A DNA stretch of 64,000 bases from IMG/VR virus record IMGVR_UViG_3300018080_000003, positions 79,728 to 143,727 of that record; one strand, given 5' to 3'. The stretch is from a virus. The notes under the pieces were generated by a model. That model ran no database searches. It worked only from the letters and a program-made list of their open reading frames with translations, and was not told where the DNA came from. The first letter of the stretch is position 1. Every line of letters begins with the position of its first letter. This document shows positions 37,792-46,060 of this stretch, one piece after another. A program made the position numbers and the translations under genes.

Positions 37792-39517
37792 AAGGCGAAC
37801 GGCGTCCCGCCATCGCTCCGATGATGTCGTCGATCGCTTCGATGGTCATGTCCTGGCGCGCTTCCCGGCTCGGCTTCTTGTTGTCGACAACCTGATCGAT
37901 CAACGTCTGCTTCGCTTTCAACACACGGGCAATGTGCTCATCCACTGTGTTGCGAGCATCGAGGTACGTCACCGTCACCTTGTTGCGCTGACCAAGACGG
38001 TGGCAGCGGCTCTCTGCTTGGCCCATCAGCGCTGGAGTCCACTCCCGCTCTAGGAAAAGCATGTCGCTCGCGCGCTGGAGGTTCAAGCCCACGCCAGCGC
38101 TTCGGATGGGCGCCAAGAAGACGTCGACCTCTCCGCTCATGAACTTGTCGACCTTCAGCTGCCGTTTGTTCGAAGGGTCGCTACCCTTCAGATGAACGGA
38201 AGCAATGCCAGCGTTCTGGCAGATCGCTTCGAGACCCCACAGAACTGGACGATGGTAAGCGAACACCACCAAGGGGCGCTTCTCGTTCTCGAACCATGCT
38301 TCGAGGTAGCTCTTCGCTGCTGAGCGAAGTTTGCCGACTGCCGCGATGCGACGCAACACGTTGAGCTTCACGATCGCCTGGCCGCGCTTCGCGCTCTGCG
38401 CACGCTCGCCTCCGGCGACATCCGTGAGCCACTTGATGAAATCCTTCTCAGCCTTCTGGTAGTGCGCAGCGTCGTAGGGATGCAGGTCTACGACGATCCT
38501 TCTGCGTTCCTTCGGCGGCAGCTGTTGCTTGATGGTCTCGTCCCGCTGGCGACGCAGGATATACGGCGCCGTAAGAGCCTGCAGCTCGTCGACATGCTTG
38601 GCCCGGCCGTGATCCGTAACGATCGAACGAACCTTCCTCATCGCCTCTCTCTCTTGCTTTGTGAGCGCGGAGCAATAGCGCTTCTTGTAGGCCTTGAAGT
38701 CCGGCCACTCCTTCTTATCTACGATGTGAAGCAACCGCCACATCTCCTCTGGCCGGTTCAATAGCGGAGTGCCCGTCATAAGCACCACGTTGCCGATATG
38801 ATGCGCGAACTGCGTTGCGATCGACGCGCGATGCGTTGGACTCGGCAGCGGCTCCTTGAGCAGATGCGCCTCGTCGAAGACGATGAGCTTTGGGCGTACC
38901 AACTTCGACAGCTGCCTCGCACGAGCGCGCAACGTCGCATACGACAAAATGTATAGGTGCGCAGGCCTAAGCATCCCCTCCTGACCGTTGATGACGAACG
39001 GTACGAGCTTTGGCTTCAAGTGATTCAGCTCTCGGGCCCAGTTGTCCTTCAAGGATGTCGGGCAGACGATGATGGTCGGCGTCGCGCGTGTCGCAGCGAT
39101 CGAAGAGAGCACCTGAAAGGTCTTTCCCAGACCAGGATCGTCCGCGAGGATGGCTCCTTTCCGACCTGCAATCCGAGAGGCGAGCCACCCCGCCCCCTCA
39201 GCCTGATAGGGGAAAGGCTTCCGGTTCACCACGCCATGGATCATCTTGATCCAATGAGGGGCGACGACTCGGCGAGGCCACTCATCCGGGATGACCATAT
39301 GACGCCCCCCTTCAAGGAGGGTGATGTCCGCCTGATTTGCACGACTTGAGTTGAGTCTGGTGCCCTTCGCGCCCTCCACCAGTACCAAGTCTCCCAGCTT
39401 GGGAGGGTTGGGCGTGGAGTAAGAAAAGATCCGAGGACCAGGACCCAGGGTCACCCGAAACATGCCATCGAATCGGGGCCTTACGGACACAACACGAGCC
39501 TTCACGCGGATGCTCAT
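37775..39517 (-). CDS. SNF2-family helicase/ATPase
   Basis: 580 residues, start at MSIRVKARVV (ATG ending 39517); a longer frame upstream would overlap the response regulator. Walker A-like DDPGLGKT (126-133), DEAH (215-218), and a QAESRCHRLGQ motif VI near residue 510 define an SNF2-like superfamily 2 ATPase. The DDPGLGKT variant replaces the usual DEMGLGKT. Such proteins translocate on dsDNA and remodel DNA-bound proteins. Divergent from the response regulator with a 19-bp gap. Confidence 0.88.
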   Translation of the reverse strand: MSIRVKARVVSVRPRFDGMFRVTLGPGPRIFSYSTPNPPKLGDLVLVEGAKGTRLNSSRANQADITLLEGGRHMVIPDEWPRRVVAPHWIKMIHGVVNRKPFPYQAEGAGWLASRIAGRKGAILADDPGLGKTFQVLSSIAATRATPTIIVCPTSLKDNWARELNHLKPKLVPFVINGQEGMLRPAHLYILSYATLRARARQLSKLVRPKLIVFDEAHLLKEPLPSPTHRASIATQFAHHIGNVVLMTGTPLLNRPEEMWRLLHIVDKKEWPDFKAYKKRYCSALTKQEREAMRKVRSIVTDHGRAKHVDELQALTAPYILRRQRDETIKQQLPPKERRRIVVDLHPYDAAHYQKAEKDFIKWLTDVAGGERAQSAKRGQAIVKLNVLRRIAAVGKLRSAAKSYLEAWFENEKRPLVVFAYHRPVLWGLEAICQNAGIASVHLKGSDPSNKRQLKVDKFMSGEVDVFLAPIRSAGVGLNLQRASDMLFLEREWTPALMGQAESRCHRLGQRNKVTVTYLDARNTVDEHIARVLKAKQTLIDQVVDNKKPSREARQDMTIEAIDDIIGAMAGRRSPFRRTA

Positions 39518-39536
39518 CCGGGCTAAGATAACACTG

Positions 39537-40397
39537 ATGCGGGTTCTTGTCGTAGACGACTCCGAGACCGATCGGAGACTCCTCACAGCCATGCTGGAGG
39601 CGCAAGCGGATCGTGAAACAGGTCTGTTTCATCAGTTCGATGAGGCCGGTACGCTCGACCAAGCGTTGAAAATGCTTCGAAATCGAGAGCCCTACGACGT
39701 CGTGCTCCTCGACCTCAACCTGCCCGACTCCGAGGGGAAGACGACCTTTCAGCACCTCTACCCGGTCGCTCGGCCTACCCCCATCGTCATCTACTCCGGA
39801 CTCGACGACCAGACGCTGACCAAGCAACTCATCGCCGAAGGCGCCAGCGACTACATCATCAAGGTTCCCGGTCTGAAGGCAAAGCAGGTCCTCAACACCC
39901 TGATGATGACCGTTCAGCGGTCGCACTATGAGATCAGAGTCGCGCAAGACCAAGCAGAGGCGGTCAACAACGCAGAACGCGCCACAAAGACGCTCATCAG
40001 CGTCTCCTCACAGGCCCCTGAAAGCCAGGTAGGCAAAGAGTTCAACGTCGAAACAGAGCACCACGACCACCTGAGAGAGCACCAGAGAGCGCTAGCTCAC
40101 AGCATCGATGGGCTCTTCCAGATGATGAAACTCCAGGTCGAGAAGGATGCTCGACAAGACGAGGCGATCAACACTTCTCGTATCCGACAGGTTAGCCTCG
40201 AAGAGGCTCAGAAGGTGCTCGCTCGCGACAGCGTCTACCTCGAAGAGAAACAGAAGGAGATCAGCGTAGACCTGAAAACCTTCGACAAGAAGACCAAGCG
40301 ACAGCTTGCTATTCTCGCCTTCATGATCGCAGCCGGCGGCGCCGGCCTTCGCGATCAAGCCCCAGTCCTCTGGGAGTTCCTTACGAGTCTGATGTGA
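39537..40397 (+). CDS. Response regulator with coiled-coil and hydrophobic C-terminus
   Basis: 286 residues. Receiver domain MRVLVVDDSETDRRLL (acid pair D7-D8), D59 in VVLLDLNLPDSEG, K in YIIKVPG. Then a long coiled region (115-250) with H-D-H and Q/E-rich helices, and a weakly hydrophobic C-terminal segment LAILAFMIAAGGAGL. Not a DNA-binding output; perhaps membrane-associated. First gene of a five-gene plus-strand run. Confidence 0.85.
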   Translation: MRVLVVDDSETDRRLLTAMLEAQADRETGLFHQFDEAGTLDQALKMLRNREPYDVVLLDLNLPDSEGKTTFQHLYPVARPTPIVIYSGLDDQTLTKQLIAEGASDYIIKVPGLKAKQVLNTLMMTVQRSHYEIRVAQDQAEAVNNAERATKTLISVSSQAPESQVGKEFNVETEHHDHLREHQRALAHSIDGLFQMMKLQVEKDARQDEAINTSRIRQVSLEEAQKVLARDSVYLEEKQKEISVDLKTFDKKTKRQLAILAFMIAAGGAGLRDQAPVLWEFLTSLM

Positions 40398-41449
40398 AAG
40401 TCCGAGAGTACAAGAACGCGCTTGAAATTGTTCCTGTTTTGGCTGTCATCTACAGCAACTGTCACAAGGAACCGAGCGATATCGTGGTGGACTACATCTC
40501 ATCGCACAGCCTAGAACGCTTCACGCCCGTCGCTGACCCCATCGGAAAGTCCATGAACGAGTTCGAAGGGTATGAGACGCTCGCCGAACAGATCCATAGC
40601 TGTGCAAAGACTGGAGAGTCAGATGATGTCCTGTTCAAGGATGAGCCTTCGTCGGGGTGGTTCGTAGGGTCGCTTCATCGAATCAACCGCCAACACGTGC
40701 TCATGACCTACAAGGACGTGAAAGAAATCGTGCTCGACAACATGGCTTTGGGGCGCGCTGCGGAGATCGCAAACAACAAGAACGAAAAATTCATCCGTGC
40801 ACTCGCTCATGACCTGAAAGAGCCTACCCGGGCCATCGTGGGGTTCAGCGAGATCTTGTTGACCCACTGGGACAGCGTCCAGCCGTCGCAGCGAGAAGAG
40901 TACCTTCAACACATCAACAGTGGAGCGTTGAAACTCCATGAAATGATCCAAGAGCTTCGCAACTACGCTCTGTCCGAAAAACCTGCATCCGATATCGAAC
41001 CCATCACCGCCAAGCGGATGATCCAAGAAGCAGTCGAGATGGCGAAGTCGAAGCTTCAGGAGAACAACAGCACGATCAGCGTCCGATGGTCGATCGATGA
41101 AGAAGTCATCGTTATCAGCTCGCTCAAGCGAGTCCTCTTCAACTTCATCGACAACGCCATCAAGTATCAACGCAAGGACGTGCCATCTGAGATTCAAGTC
41201 ACAGCCTTCTTGGAAGACAAAGACCTCGTCGTGTCCGTTCAGGACAACGGATTGGGCTTCGAGCCAGAAGACGCAGGAAGGATCTTCGAGCCCTTCCACA
41301 GGCTTTCTCCCCATCAAGAAACGCCCGGCGTCGGCATGGGGCTTGCCATCTGCAAAGATATCATCTCAAAAGTAGGCGGACGGATCTGGGGGACCTCCAA
41401 AGGGCTCGGCAAGGGCTCGCACTTTACCTTCAGAGTCCCCATCAGATGA
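40394..41449 (+). CDS. Sensor histidine kinase
   Basis: 351 residues, GTG start overlapping the previous stop. N-terminal about 110 residues with no clear TM segment or PAS match, then HisKA with H139 in ALAHDLKEPTRAIVG, N-box NFIDNAIKYQ, G1 DNGLGFEPED, and G2 GVGMGLAICKDI. Complete catalytic set. Cytoplasmic by absence of TM. The flanking regulators suggest a phosphorelay. Confidence 0.88.
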   Translation: MKVREYKNALEIVPVLAVIYSNCHKEPSDIVVDYISSHSLERFTPVADPIGKSMNEFEGYETLAEQIHSCAKTGESDDVLFKDEPSSGWFVGSLHRINRQHVLMTYKDVKEIVLDNMALGRAAEIANNKNEKFIRALAHDLKEPTRAIVGFSEILLTHWDSVQPSQREEYLQHINSGALKLHEMIQELRNYALSEKPASDIEPITAKRMIQEAVEMAKSKLQENNSTISVRWSIDEEVIVISSLKRVLFNFIDNAIKYQRKDVPSEIQVTAFLEDKDLVVSVQDNGLGFEPEDAGRIFEPFHRLSPHQETPGVGMGLAICKDIISKVGGRIWGTSKGLGKGSHFTFRVPIR

Positions 41450-41877
41450 AACGAAGCGCTAAAATCAAGGTTGTTGTCATGCATCTAGAGGATAGCGACT
41501 CAGACGCTATCCAGATTGAGCTTGCGCTCGATAAGGCTGCGCCAAACTGGAAGGATCACGCTACGATCTACCGAGCGAGAGACGTTCGTGAGGCCAGGAA
41601 GACGATCAAGAGCATCCGGCCCCAAGTCCTTCTACTCGACCTCAACCTGCCAGGGGTCTCAGGACATGAATTCCTCGTCGAACTGAAGAGTGACCCCGCC
41701 ACTTCTTCCATCCCCGTCCTCATCCTCAGTACGTCTGACGCCGACGGAGATGTCCTCAAGGCCTACCACAATTTCGCTTCATGCTACCTGGTGAAGCCTG
41801 CCAGCTTCGCCAAGCTCGTCGCCATCATGGGCGCTGTGAAGAAGTTCTGGCTCGAAATCGTGACGCTTCCACCATGA
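41446..41877 (+). CDS. Single-domain response regulator
   Basis: 143 residues. Acid pair E15-D16, phospho-acceptor D65 in VLLLDLNLPGVSG, K in YLVKPASF. Rcp1-like single receiver without an output domain. ATGA overlap with the kinase gene. Confidence 0.87.
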   Translation: MKRSAKIKVVVMHLEDSDSDAIQIELALDKAAPNWKDHATIYRARDVREARKTIKSIRPQVLLLDLNLPGVSGHEFLVELKSDPATSSIPVLILSTSDADGDVLKAYHNFASCYLVKPASFAKLVAIMGAVKKFWLEIVTLPP

Positions 41878-42452
41878 GACCGAGCAGTTCAGACTTCACA
41901 ACACCACCGGAGCCGTTCACCTCCTTCGATGAGAGCGTCTGTGACCCTAGCCCCCAGCCTGGTGTCGTTCGCTTCAAGGATTGGGTCATGAGCGAGTGGG
42001 GCGGGCGAAGCCTAGGTATCGTTCGCGAGTGTGGTCTCACCGGCTCCACCAGTGGACACTACAGCGGCAGCGCCTGGGACTGGGGGCTGAACGCGAGTGA
42101 CCCTCAAGAAGCAGCCATCGCAGAGGACATGCTTCAGTGGCTGCTGAAGAACGACGCAGAGATGTTTCGACGTGCAGGCCTCGGCTACGTCATCTGGAAC
42201 AAAAAGATCTACTCGCCTCGCATCAGCACCTCTTGGCGCCCCTACACGGGAAGAAGCCCCCACACCGACCACGTCCACTTCTCCTTCGGGCCTGACGGGG
42301 CCGCGGGCAGCACGAGCTTCTTCGGCTGGCTTGATGGGCCCAAGAAGAAGAGCCCCGTGCTTGCCCCGAAGACCGTCGTGCCTGCGGTCGCAGGAGGAGT
42401 GCTCGGCTTCTTCGTCGTCACCTATCTTCAGAAGAGGCGTAAGGGCCGATGA
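41874..42452 (+). CDS. LAS-type peptidoglycan peptidase with C-terminal TM
   Basis: 192 residues, ATGA overlap. H62-x6-D69 in GHYSGSAWDWG and H133-x-H135 in HTDHVHF make the zinc site of LAS (M15/VanY-like) peptidases. The C-terminus has a TM segment (VVPAVAGGVLGFFVVTYL) and a basic tail. No signal peptide. Plausible endolysin or virion-associated lysin tethered at the membrane. Confidence 0.78.
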   Translation: MRPSSSDFTTPPEPFTSFDESVCDPSPQPGVVRFKDWVMSEWGGRSLGIVRECGLTGSTSGHYSGSAWDWGLNASDPQEAAIAEDMLQWLLKNDAEMFRRAGLGYVIWNKKIYSPRISTSWRPYTGRSPHTDHVHFSFGPDGAAGSTSFFGWLDGPKKKSPVLAPKTVVPAVAGGVLGFFVVTYLQKRRKGR

Positions 42453-42753
42453 CCCCGATGCTTTCGAGCTGCTGCTTGATCTCAACCAGCTCGTCGACCA
42501 TCTGAGGACGCTCCGCCATGATCACGTCCGGCGAGAGCTGAGGCCAGACCTCAAAGCGCTGCGCTAGCTCTTCGAGCCGTATCGCAGTAGCATAGAGGAA
42601 GTCGGATTCTGCCATGGTCAAGGGGTTCTTTCGCCGCAAAAAAGCAGCACGCTCTGCCGCTTCTGCCACCTCGCGAGCGATCGCAGCGAGTGCGACGTTC
42701 CCCGACCCTCTGGGGGGAGTGACGGCACCATCTCGTTCATCTGCTGCTGACAT
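42418..42753 (-). CDS. Helical hypothetical protein, 111 aa
   Basis: Start at MSAADERDG (ATG ending 42753). Alanine/glutamate-rich helices (IAREVAEAAERAAFLRRK). Overlaps the RusA-like gene start base for base (CATG), and the LAS peptidase 3' end by 35 bases. Function unknown. Confidence 0.62.
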   Translation of the reverse strand: MSAADERDGAVTPPRGSGNVALAAIAREVAEAAERAAFLRRKNPLTMAESDFLYATAIRLEELAQRFEVWPQLSPDVIMAERPQMVDELVEIKQQLESIGVIGPYASSEDR

Positions 42754-43195
42754 GGCAAGACCTCTCAAGAAGAATAGCGCAAAGCGCATCGAACTGGTCC
42801 AGTTCAAGTACGGGCTCGACCCTGACGGGATTCAAATCCTTCAGGTTCCTTTCTACCTTCCTTCCGCCGCGAACTTTCGTGGTCACACACGTGACCGAAA
42901 AAGGACAAAGCGCATCGCCCACCAACGTGGTGAGACCGTGCTCTTCCTTCGAAGCAAGGCGAAGAAGCCTCGTGTCCCCGGGGCTCGGATCACACTGGCT
43001 CGCATCGCCCCCAGAGGACTCGACGAAGACGACAACCTGCCGATGTCACTGAAGCACATCCGCGATGGCGTCTGTCAGTGGCTTGGGGTCGATGACAAAA
43101 GGCGAGAGGTCGTCAGCTTCACCTACGTTCAGTGGAAGCACGCCCAGCCACACACCTACGGCTGTCAGATCCACATCCACCCTGACGAGGAATGA
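42752..43195 (+). CDS. RusA-like Holliday junction resolvase
   Basis: 147 residues, start at MARPLKKN. RIAPRGLDEDDNLPMSLKHIRDGVCQWLGVDD and TYGCQIHIHPDEE match the RusA fold, in which conserved acids (here D in LDEDDNL and D near the later GVDD) bind metal and cleave Holliday junctions. Length fits RusA. Expected to act in late replication or packaging. Confidence 0.78.
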   Translation: MARPLKKNSAKRIELVQFKYGLDPDGIQILQVPFYLPSAANFRGHTRDRKRTKRIAHQRGETVLFLRSKAKKPRVPGARITLARIAPRGLDEDDNLPMSLKHIRDGVCQWLGVDDKRREVVSFTYVQWKHAQPHTYGCQIHIHPDEE

Positions 43196-43533
43196 TGTTC
43201 TTCCTGCACCTCTTCGACCCAGTCCTTCAGCTCTTGCTCTGGTCGATGGTGCCCGCCACGCCCTGCTACACCGGCACGCAGTGCCTCGTGGAATGTGACA
43301 GCGTCTACTACGACGCATCGCCCGAACCTGACTGCGAAGAGACGTGCACTCGGAAGTACCGCAGCTGCCTCAAGGGATGCCAGTTCATACCGAGAGAAAA
43401 GAGAGGTGTTTGCTACCTCAACTGCATGTACGACTGGTCTGAATGTACGAAGGCTTGCAAGGCCGAGACAGCAGTGGCCCTGTGGACTGCTTCTGTAACA
43501 GGGGCCGATGAGGATCTAACTCATCTACGGTAA
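43192..43533 (+). CDS. Cysteine-rich secreted protein, 113 aa
   Basis: Start at ATGATG (43192 or 43195). N-terminal hydrophobic signal-like MFFLHLFDPVLQLLLWSM, then about 13 cysteines in a C-x2-C / C-x3-C / C-x5-C rhythm (PCYTGTQCLVECDSVYYD, CEETCTRKYRSCLKGC), with K/R-rich linkers. Likely periplasmic with disulfides. Its 3' end overlaps the 43516-43533 repeat. Function unknown. Confidence 0.75.
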   Translation: MMFFLHLFDPVLQLLLWSMVPATPCYTGTQCLVECDSVYYDASPEPDCEETCTRKYRSCLKGCQFIPREKRGVCYLNCMYDWSECTKACKAETAVALWTASVTGADEDLTHLR

Positions 43534-43566
43534 CTCTTCGGCAGGCAACTAGTTCACCTACAGTAA
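43516..43566. repeat. Imperfect direct repeat at the TnpB 3' end
   Basis: CTAACTCATCTACGGTAA (43516-43533) and CTAGTTCACCTACAGTAA (43549-43566) share 14 of 18 bases at 33-bp spacing. The first covers the stop of the cysteine-rich gene, the second the stop region of tnpB. May mark the end of the TnpB element. Confidence 0.5.
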
Positions 43567-43600
43567 AGAGCCCCGAAGGGCCTGCCCCGAAGGGCTTTCC
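43540..43600 (-). ncRNA. Candidate reRNA 3' hairpins of TnpB
   Basis: On the minus strand the end of tnpB carries two TTCG hairpins in tandem (AGCCC-TTCG-GGGCA and GGCCC-TTCG-GGGCT) followed by the stop codon. TnpB guide RNAs often end in such a 3' scaffold that overlaps the gene end. The guide would lie just beyond, near 43530. Low certainty. Confidence 0.4.
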
Positions 43601-44733
43601 TGCTTCACAGGGATGCCAACGCAAGAACCCTCCACAGGCAGGGCCGAGGCGTTCCCACGGCCTAGAATGATGGTAGCGGCATTCAAGTCCGCTTGCGAGT
43701 AGAAGCCACACGAAGTGCAGAAGAAGTCCTCGCCATCACGAGAGGCCTCGTCCGTGTAGCCGCACACCGAGCAGGTCTGAGAAGTGTAGGCAGGCTCCAC
43801 TTCGATCAGCTCCCCGCCGTTCCACTCCAGCTTGTACGCCAGCATCCCCCGGAACTGGCTCCAACCCGCATCTGCGATGTGACGAGCGAGAAAGGGATTT
43901 CGGATCATGTTCCTGACCCGAAGGTCTTCGATAACGACCCGCGAGTAGTTTCGAGCGTAGAAGGTCGAAAGCTCATGCAAGAAGTGGCGGCGCTGCTGCC
44001 GCACACGACGATGCAGTCGCGCAAGCTTCTTCTTCTGCTTCAAGAAGTTCGCCGAGCCCTTCTTCTTGCGACTGAGCTTCTTGTGCGCACGGCGAAGCTG
44101 TTCGAGCGAACGCTTGAGTGGACGTGGGCTCTTGATGAGACGACCGTCGCTGTCAGCTGCAAAGTAGGTGATGCCTCGATCGATGCCTATCGAGCGCTCA
44201 TCCGAAAGCCCTGGTGCACCGTGCTCGACCTCAGACAGCAAGCAAGCGTACCAGTGATCTGCGTCCCGCACGATGGTCACGCTCTTCATCTTCCCTTCGA
44301 AGGGACGGTGAACCACGATCTTCATCCTTCCCACCTTCGGGAACTGAAGCCTCGAACCTTCAAGCTTGCACGCGCGAGGCTCCGTCATGGCCATGCGATG
44401 GCGGCCCTTCTTTTTGAAGCGGGGCGCCTTGCTCACGCCTTTGAAGCAGCGCTTCCAGGCCTTCTCCAGTGTCATGAGCGTCTGTGTAGCAACGTCACGA
44501 GGGACGTCACGGATCCAGTCATGCTCTGCGCGAAGGTGCTTCAGCTGCTTGATCTGGTCGAAAGCCGTGGGGTACACCTTCTCCCCTTTGCAGCGGCGCA
44601 TGCCCATCAAATGCTGTTCCAGTGCAAGGTTCCACAAGAAGCGAAGGGTGTTCTCCCAGGAGAGCAGTCTCTGCTCCTGTGCTTCATCGGGATAGACCCG
44701 ATACTTGAAGGTCTTGTAGACCGGCACGGTCAA
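43558..44733 (-). CDS. Solitary TnpB RNA-guided nuclease (IS200/IS605 OrfB)
   Basis: 391 residues, TTG (44733) or GTG (44727) start. RuvC triad D185 (GIDRG), E269 (VIEDL), D349 (ADLNAA); zinc ribbon C321, C324, C339, C342. Length normal, no frameshift. No tnpA neighbour. A nearby IS end is suggested by a repeat at 43516-43566. TnpB without TnpA can act as a programmable nuclease and has been found domesticated in phages. Confidence 0.88.
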   Translation of the reverse strand: MTVPVYKTFKYRVYPDEAQEQRLLSWENTLRFLWNLALEQHLMGMRRCKGEKVYPTAFDQIKQLKHLRAEHDWIRDVPRDVATQTLMTLEKAWKRCFKGVSKAPRFKKKGRHRMAMTEPRACKLEGSRLQFPKVGRMKIVVHRPFEGKMKSVTIVRDADHWYACLLSEVEHGAPGLSDERSIGIDRGITYFAADSDGRLIKSPRPLKRSLEQLRRAHKKLSRKKKGSANFLKQKKKLARLHRRVRQQRRHFLHELSTFYARNYSRVVIEDLRVRNMIRNPFLARHIADAGWSQFRGMLAYKLEWNGGELIEVEPAYTSQTCSVCGYTDEASRDGEDFFCTSCGFYSQADLNAATIILGRGNASALPVEGSCVGIPVKQESPSGQALRGSLL

Positions 44734-44791
44734 AGGCTAACCTATCTCTTGAGACAGGAGCAAGAACCTGTGGAAAACTTGAGGAGACATT

Positions 44792-45148
44792 GTGAACCGC
44801 TTCGCATTCCCAGGTGAGAAGAACGTCCTCTTCCCGCGCCTCGATCCCATCGATGACACGAGAAGGCTCGATCCCAACGCGCCGGTGCTCGAAGCCTACC
44901 TTGGCGGCAGAAGGGTGCTCCTGGCTCGACCAGACCCGAAGACGAGACGACCTGGGATGCCAGTAGACCTGACCATCCCTCTATCGGTCTCACGCTACCG
45001 CTATGCTCGCGACATCGAACGTGATCGCGCTACAATGCCCTTTGAGCCCACGCCCATCGTCGGGTTCGAGCAAGACACCACGCCCCTCTGGGCAGCGCTT
45101 GCCGTAGCTGGCGCCATCGTCGGCCTCACCCTCTACTTGGCCCCCTGA
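44792..45148 (+). CDS. Hypothetical protein with C-terminal TM, 118 aa
   Basis: GTG after GAGGAGACAT. A basic/proline-rich soluble part (RLDPIDDTRRLDPNAP, ARDIERDRATM) and a C-terminal TM segment PLWAALAVAGAIVGLTLYLAP. First of a three-gene plus run. Function unknown. Confidence 0.7.
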   Translation: MNRFAFPGEKNVLFPRLDPIDDTRRLDPNAPVLEAYLGGRRVLLARPDPKTRRPGMPVDLTIPLSVSRYRYARDIERDRATMPFEPTPIVGFEQDTTPLWAALAVAGAIVGLTLYLAP

Positions 45149-45149
45149 G

Positions 45150-45335
45150 ATGCAAGAACGAAAGATCCGAACCATCACTGGAAAGCAGAACCCGGGAGGG
45201 CTCTTCGTTCCGCACACGCCGGCCCCGTCCTACCACGGCTACCATGGCGTAGAAGCCATGAGCGACGACAAGGCCATCCTCTTTCTCATCATCGGAGTCG
45301 GCCTCGTCATCGCTGGCGCGGCGACGATGAAGTGA
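45150..45335 (+). CDS. Small membrane protein, 61 aa
   Basis: Two bases after the previous stop. ILFLIIGVGLVIAGAATMK is one TM segment at the C-terminus; N-terminus basic. Function unknown. Confidence 0.62.
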   Translation: MQERKIRTITGKQNPGGLFVPHTPAPSYHGYHGVEAMSDDKAILFLIIGVGLVIAGAATMK

Positions 45336-45339
45336 AACC

Positions 45340-45555
45340 ATGAGTGGCGTTCGAATCACCCGGAGCCAGCTCCGGAAGAGGAAGAAGAAGGCCTTGGCGA
45401 GTGCGCCCTACTGGGTGATCTGGCGAGACGAGAACATGCGCTGGATGGCCGAGTTCAACGGCGACTTCTACGTCGAGCTGGAAGCGTCTAGCCACGATGA
45501 GCTGATGGCCAACATCAACTTCATCACCGACACTGGACAGACTGAAGTCAACTGA
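45340..45555 (+). CDS. Hypothetical protein, 71 aa
   Basis: Basic N-terminus RSQLRKRKKKALASAPYWVIWRDENMRWM, then a beta hairpin FNGDFYVELEASS. Ends the plus run before a strong terminator. Function unknown. Confidence 0.68.
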   Translation: MSGVRITRSQLRKRKKKALASAPYWVIWRDENMRWMAEFNGDFYVELEASSHDELMANINFITDTGQTEVN

Positions 45556-45566
45556 GTCAGACTATA

Positions 45567-45583
45567 CGTAGGCGTAGCCTACG
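45567..45583. promoter_or_regulatory. Palindrome before the convergent terminator
   Basis: CGTAGGC-GTA-GCCTACG, a perfect 7-bp hairpin. Adjacent to the terminator at 45612. Confidence 0.4.
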
Positions 45584-45611
45584 AGGTCACCCCTGCCCAC
45601 TGGTGGCCACC

Positions 45612-45652
45612 CTGAAGCCAGCGTGTCTCGATCCACGCTGGCTTCAGCTTTT
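45612..45652 (+). terminator. Strong Rho-independent terminator
   Basis: CTGAAGCCAGCGTG-TCTCGATC-CACGCTGGCTTCAG (14 bp perfect) followed by CTTTT. It ends the plus-strand run and meets the end of the minus-strand operon starting 46052; bidirectional use is possible. Confidence 0.85.
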
Positions 45653-46052
45653 AGATCCCAAAGCTCGGGAGTGAGCTGTTGTGAGGGTCCTTCGGGTCGA
45701 CGTACTGCATCGCCAGCACCTTACTCTTCGCGAAGACCGGAGGACACTTGGTCTGGTCCTGAGCCACCTCCCACTTGCGCACACGCCACATGCCTCCTGG
45801 CGTGTTCGGCTTGAGATGCTTCGGGACGATCGTGGCCATCAGCTGAAAGACAAAAGTCATCTCTTGAGCACGGTTCATGCCTAAAGGCAGCGTACGCGTC
45901 TCGTACAGCTGCTCGCTCTCTGACCCTCCGTCAGGATGAAAGGTCAGTCCGAGCAAGGTCTCTACTGGCTTGCACGTCTCCTTCTTCTTCTTGTGGTAAA
46001 CGACAGCGCCGCCACCAAGGGCGAGCAGAATGGCTGCAAGGATGGGGTCCAT
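45651..46052 (-). CDS. Membrane-anchored hypothetical protein, 133 aa
   Basis: MDPILAAILLALGGGAVVYHKKKKE is an N-terminal TM anchor; the soluble part (LLGLTFHPDGGSESEQLYETR, MTFVFQLMATIVPKHLKP, MWRVRKWEVAQD) is periplasmic or cytosolic. It ends a co-directional minus run. Function unknown. Confidence 0.7.
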   Translation of the reverse strand: MDPILAAILLALGGGAVVYHKKKKETCKPVETLLGLTFHPDGGSESEQLYETRTLPLGMNRAQEMTFVFQLMATIVPKHLKPNTPGGMWRVRKWEVAQDQTKCPPVFAKSKVLAMQYVDPKDPHNSSLPSFGI

Positions 46053-46060
46053 GGGATCTC

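Noticed and set aside
43693-44817. Plus-strand open frame of 374 codons opposite TnpB
   Set aside because: Antisense shadow of an intact TnpB with all catalytic residues.
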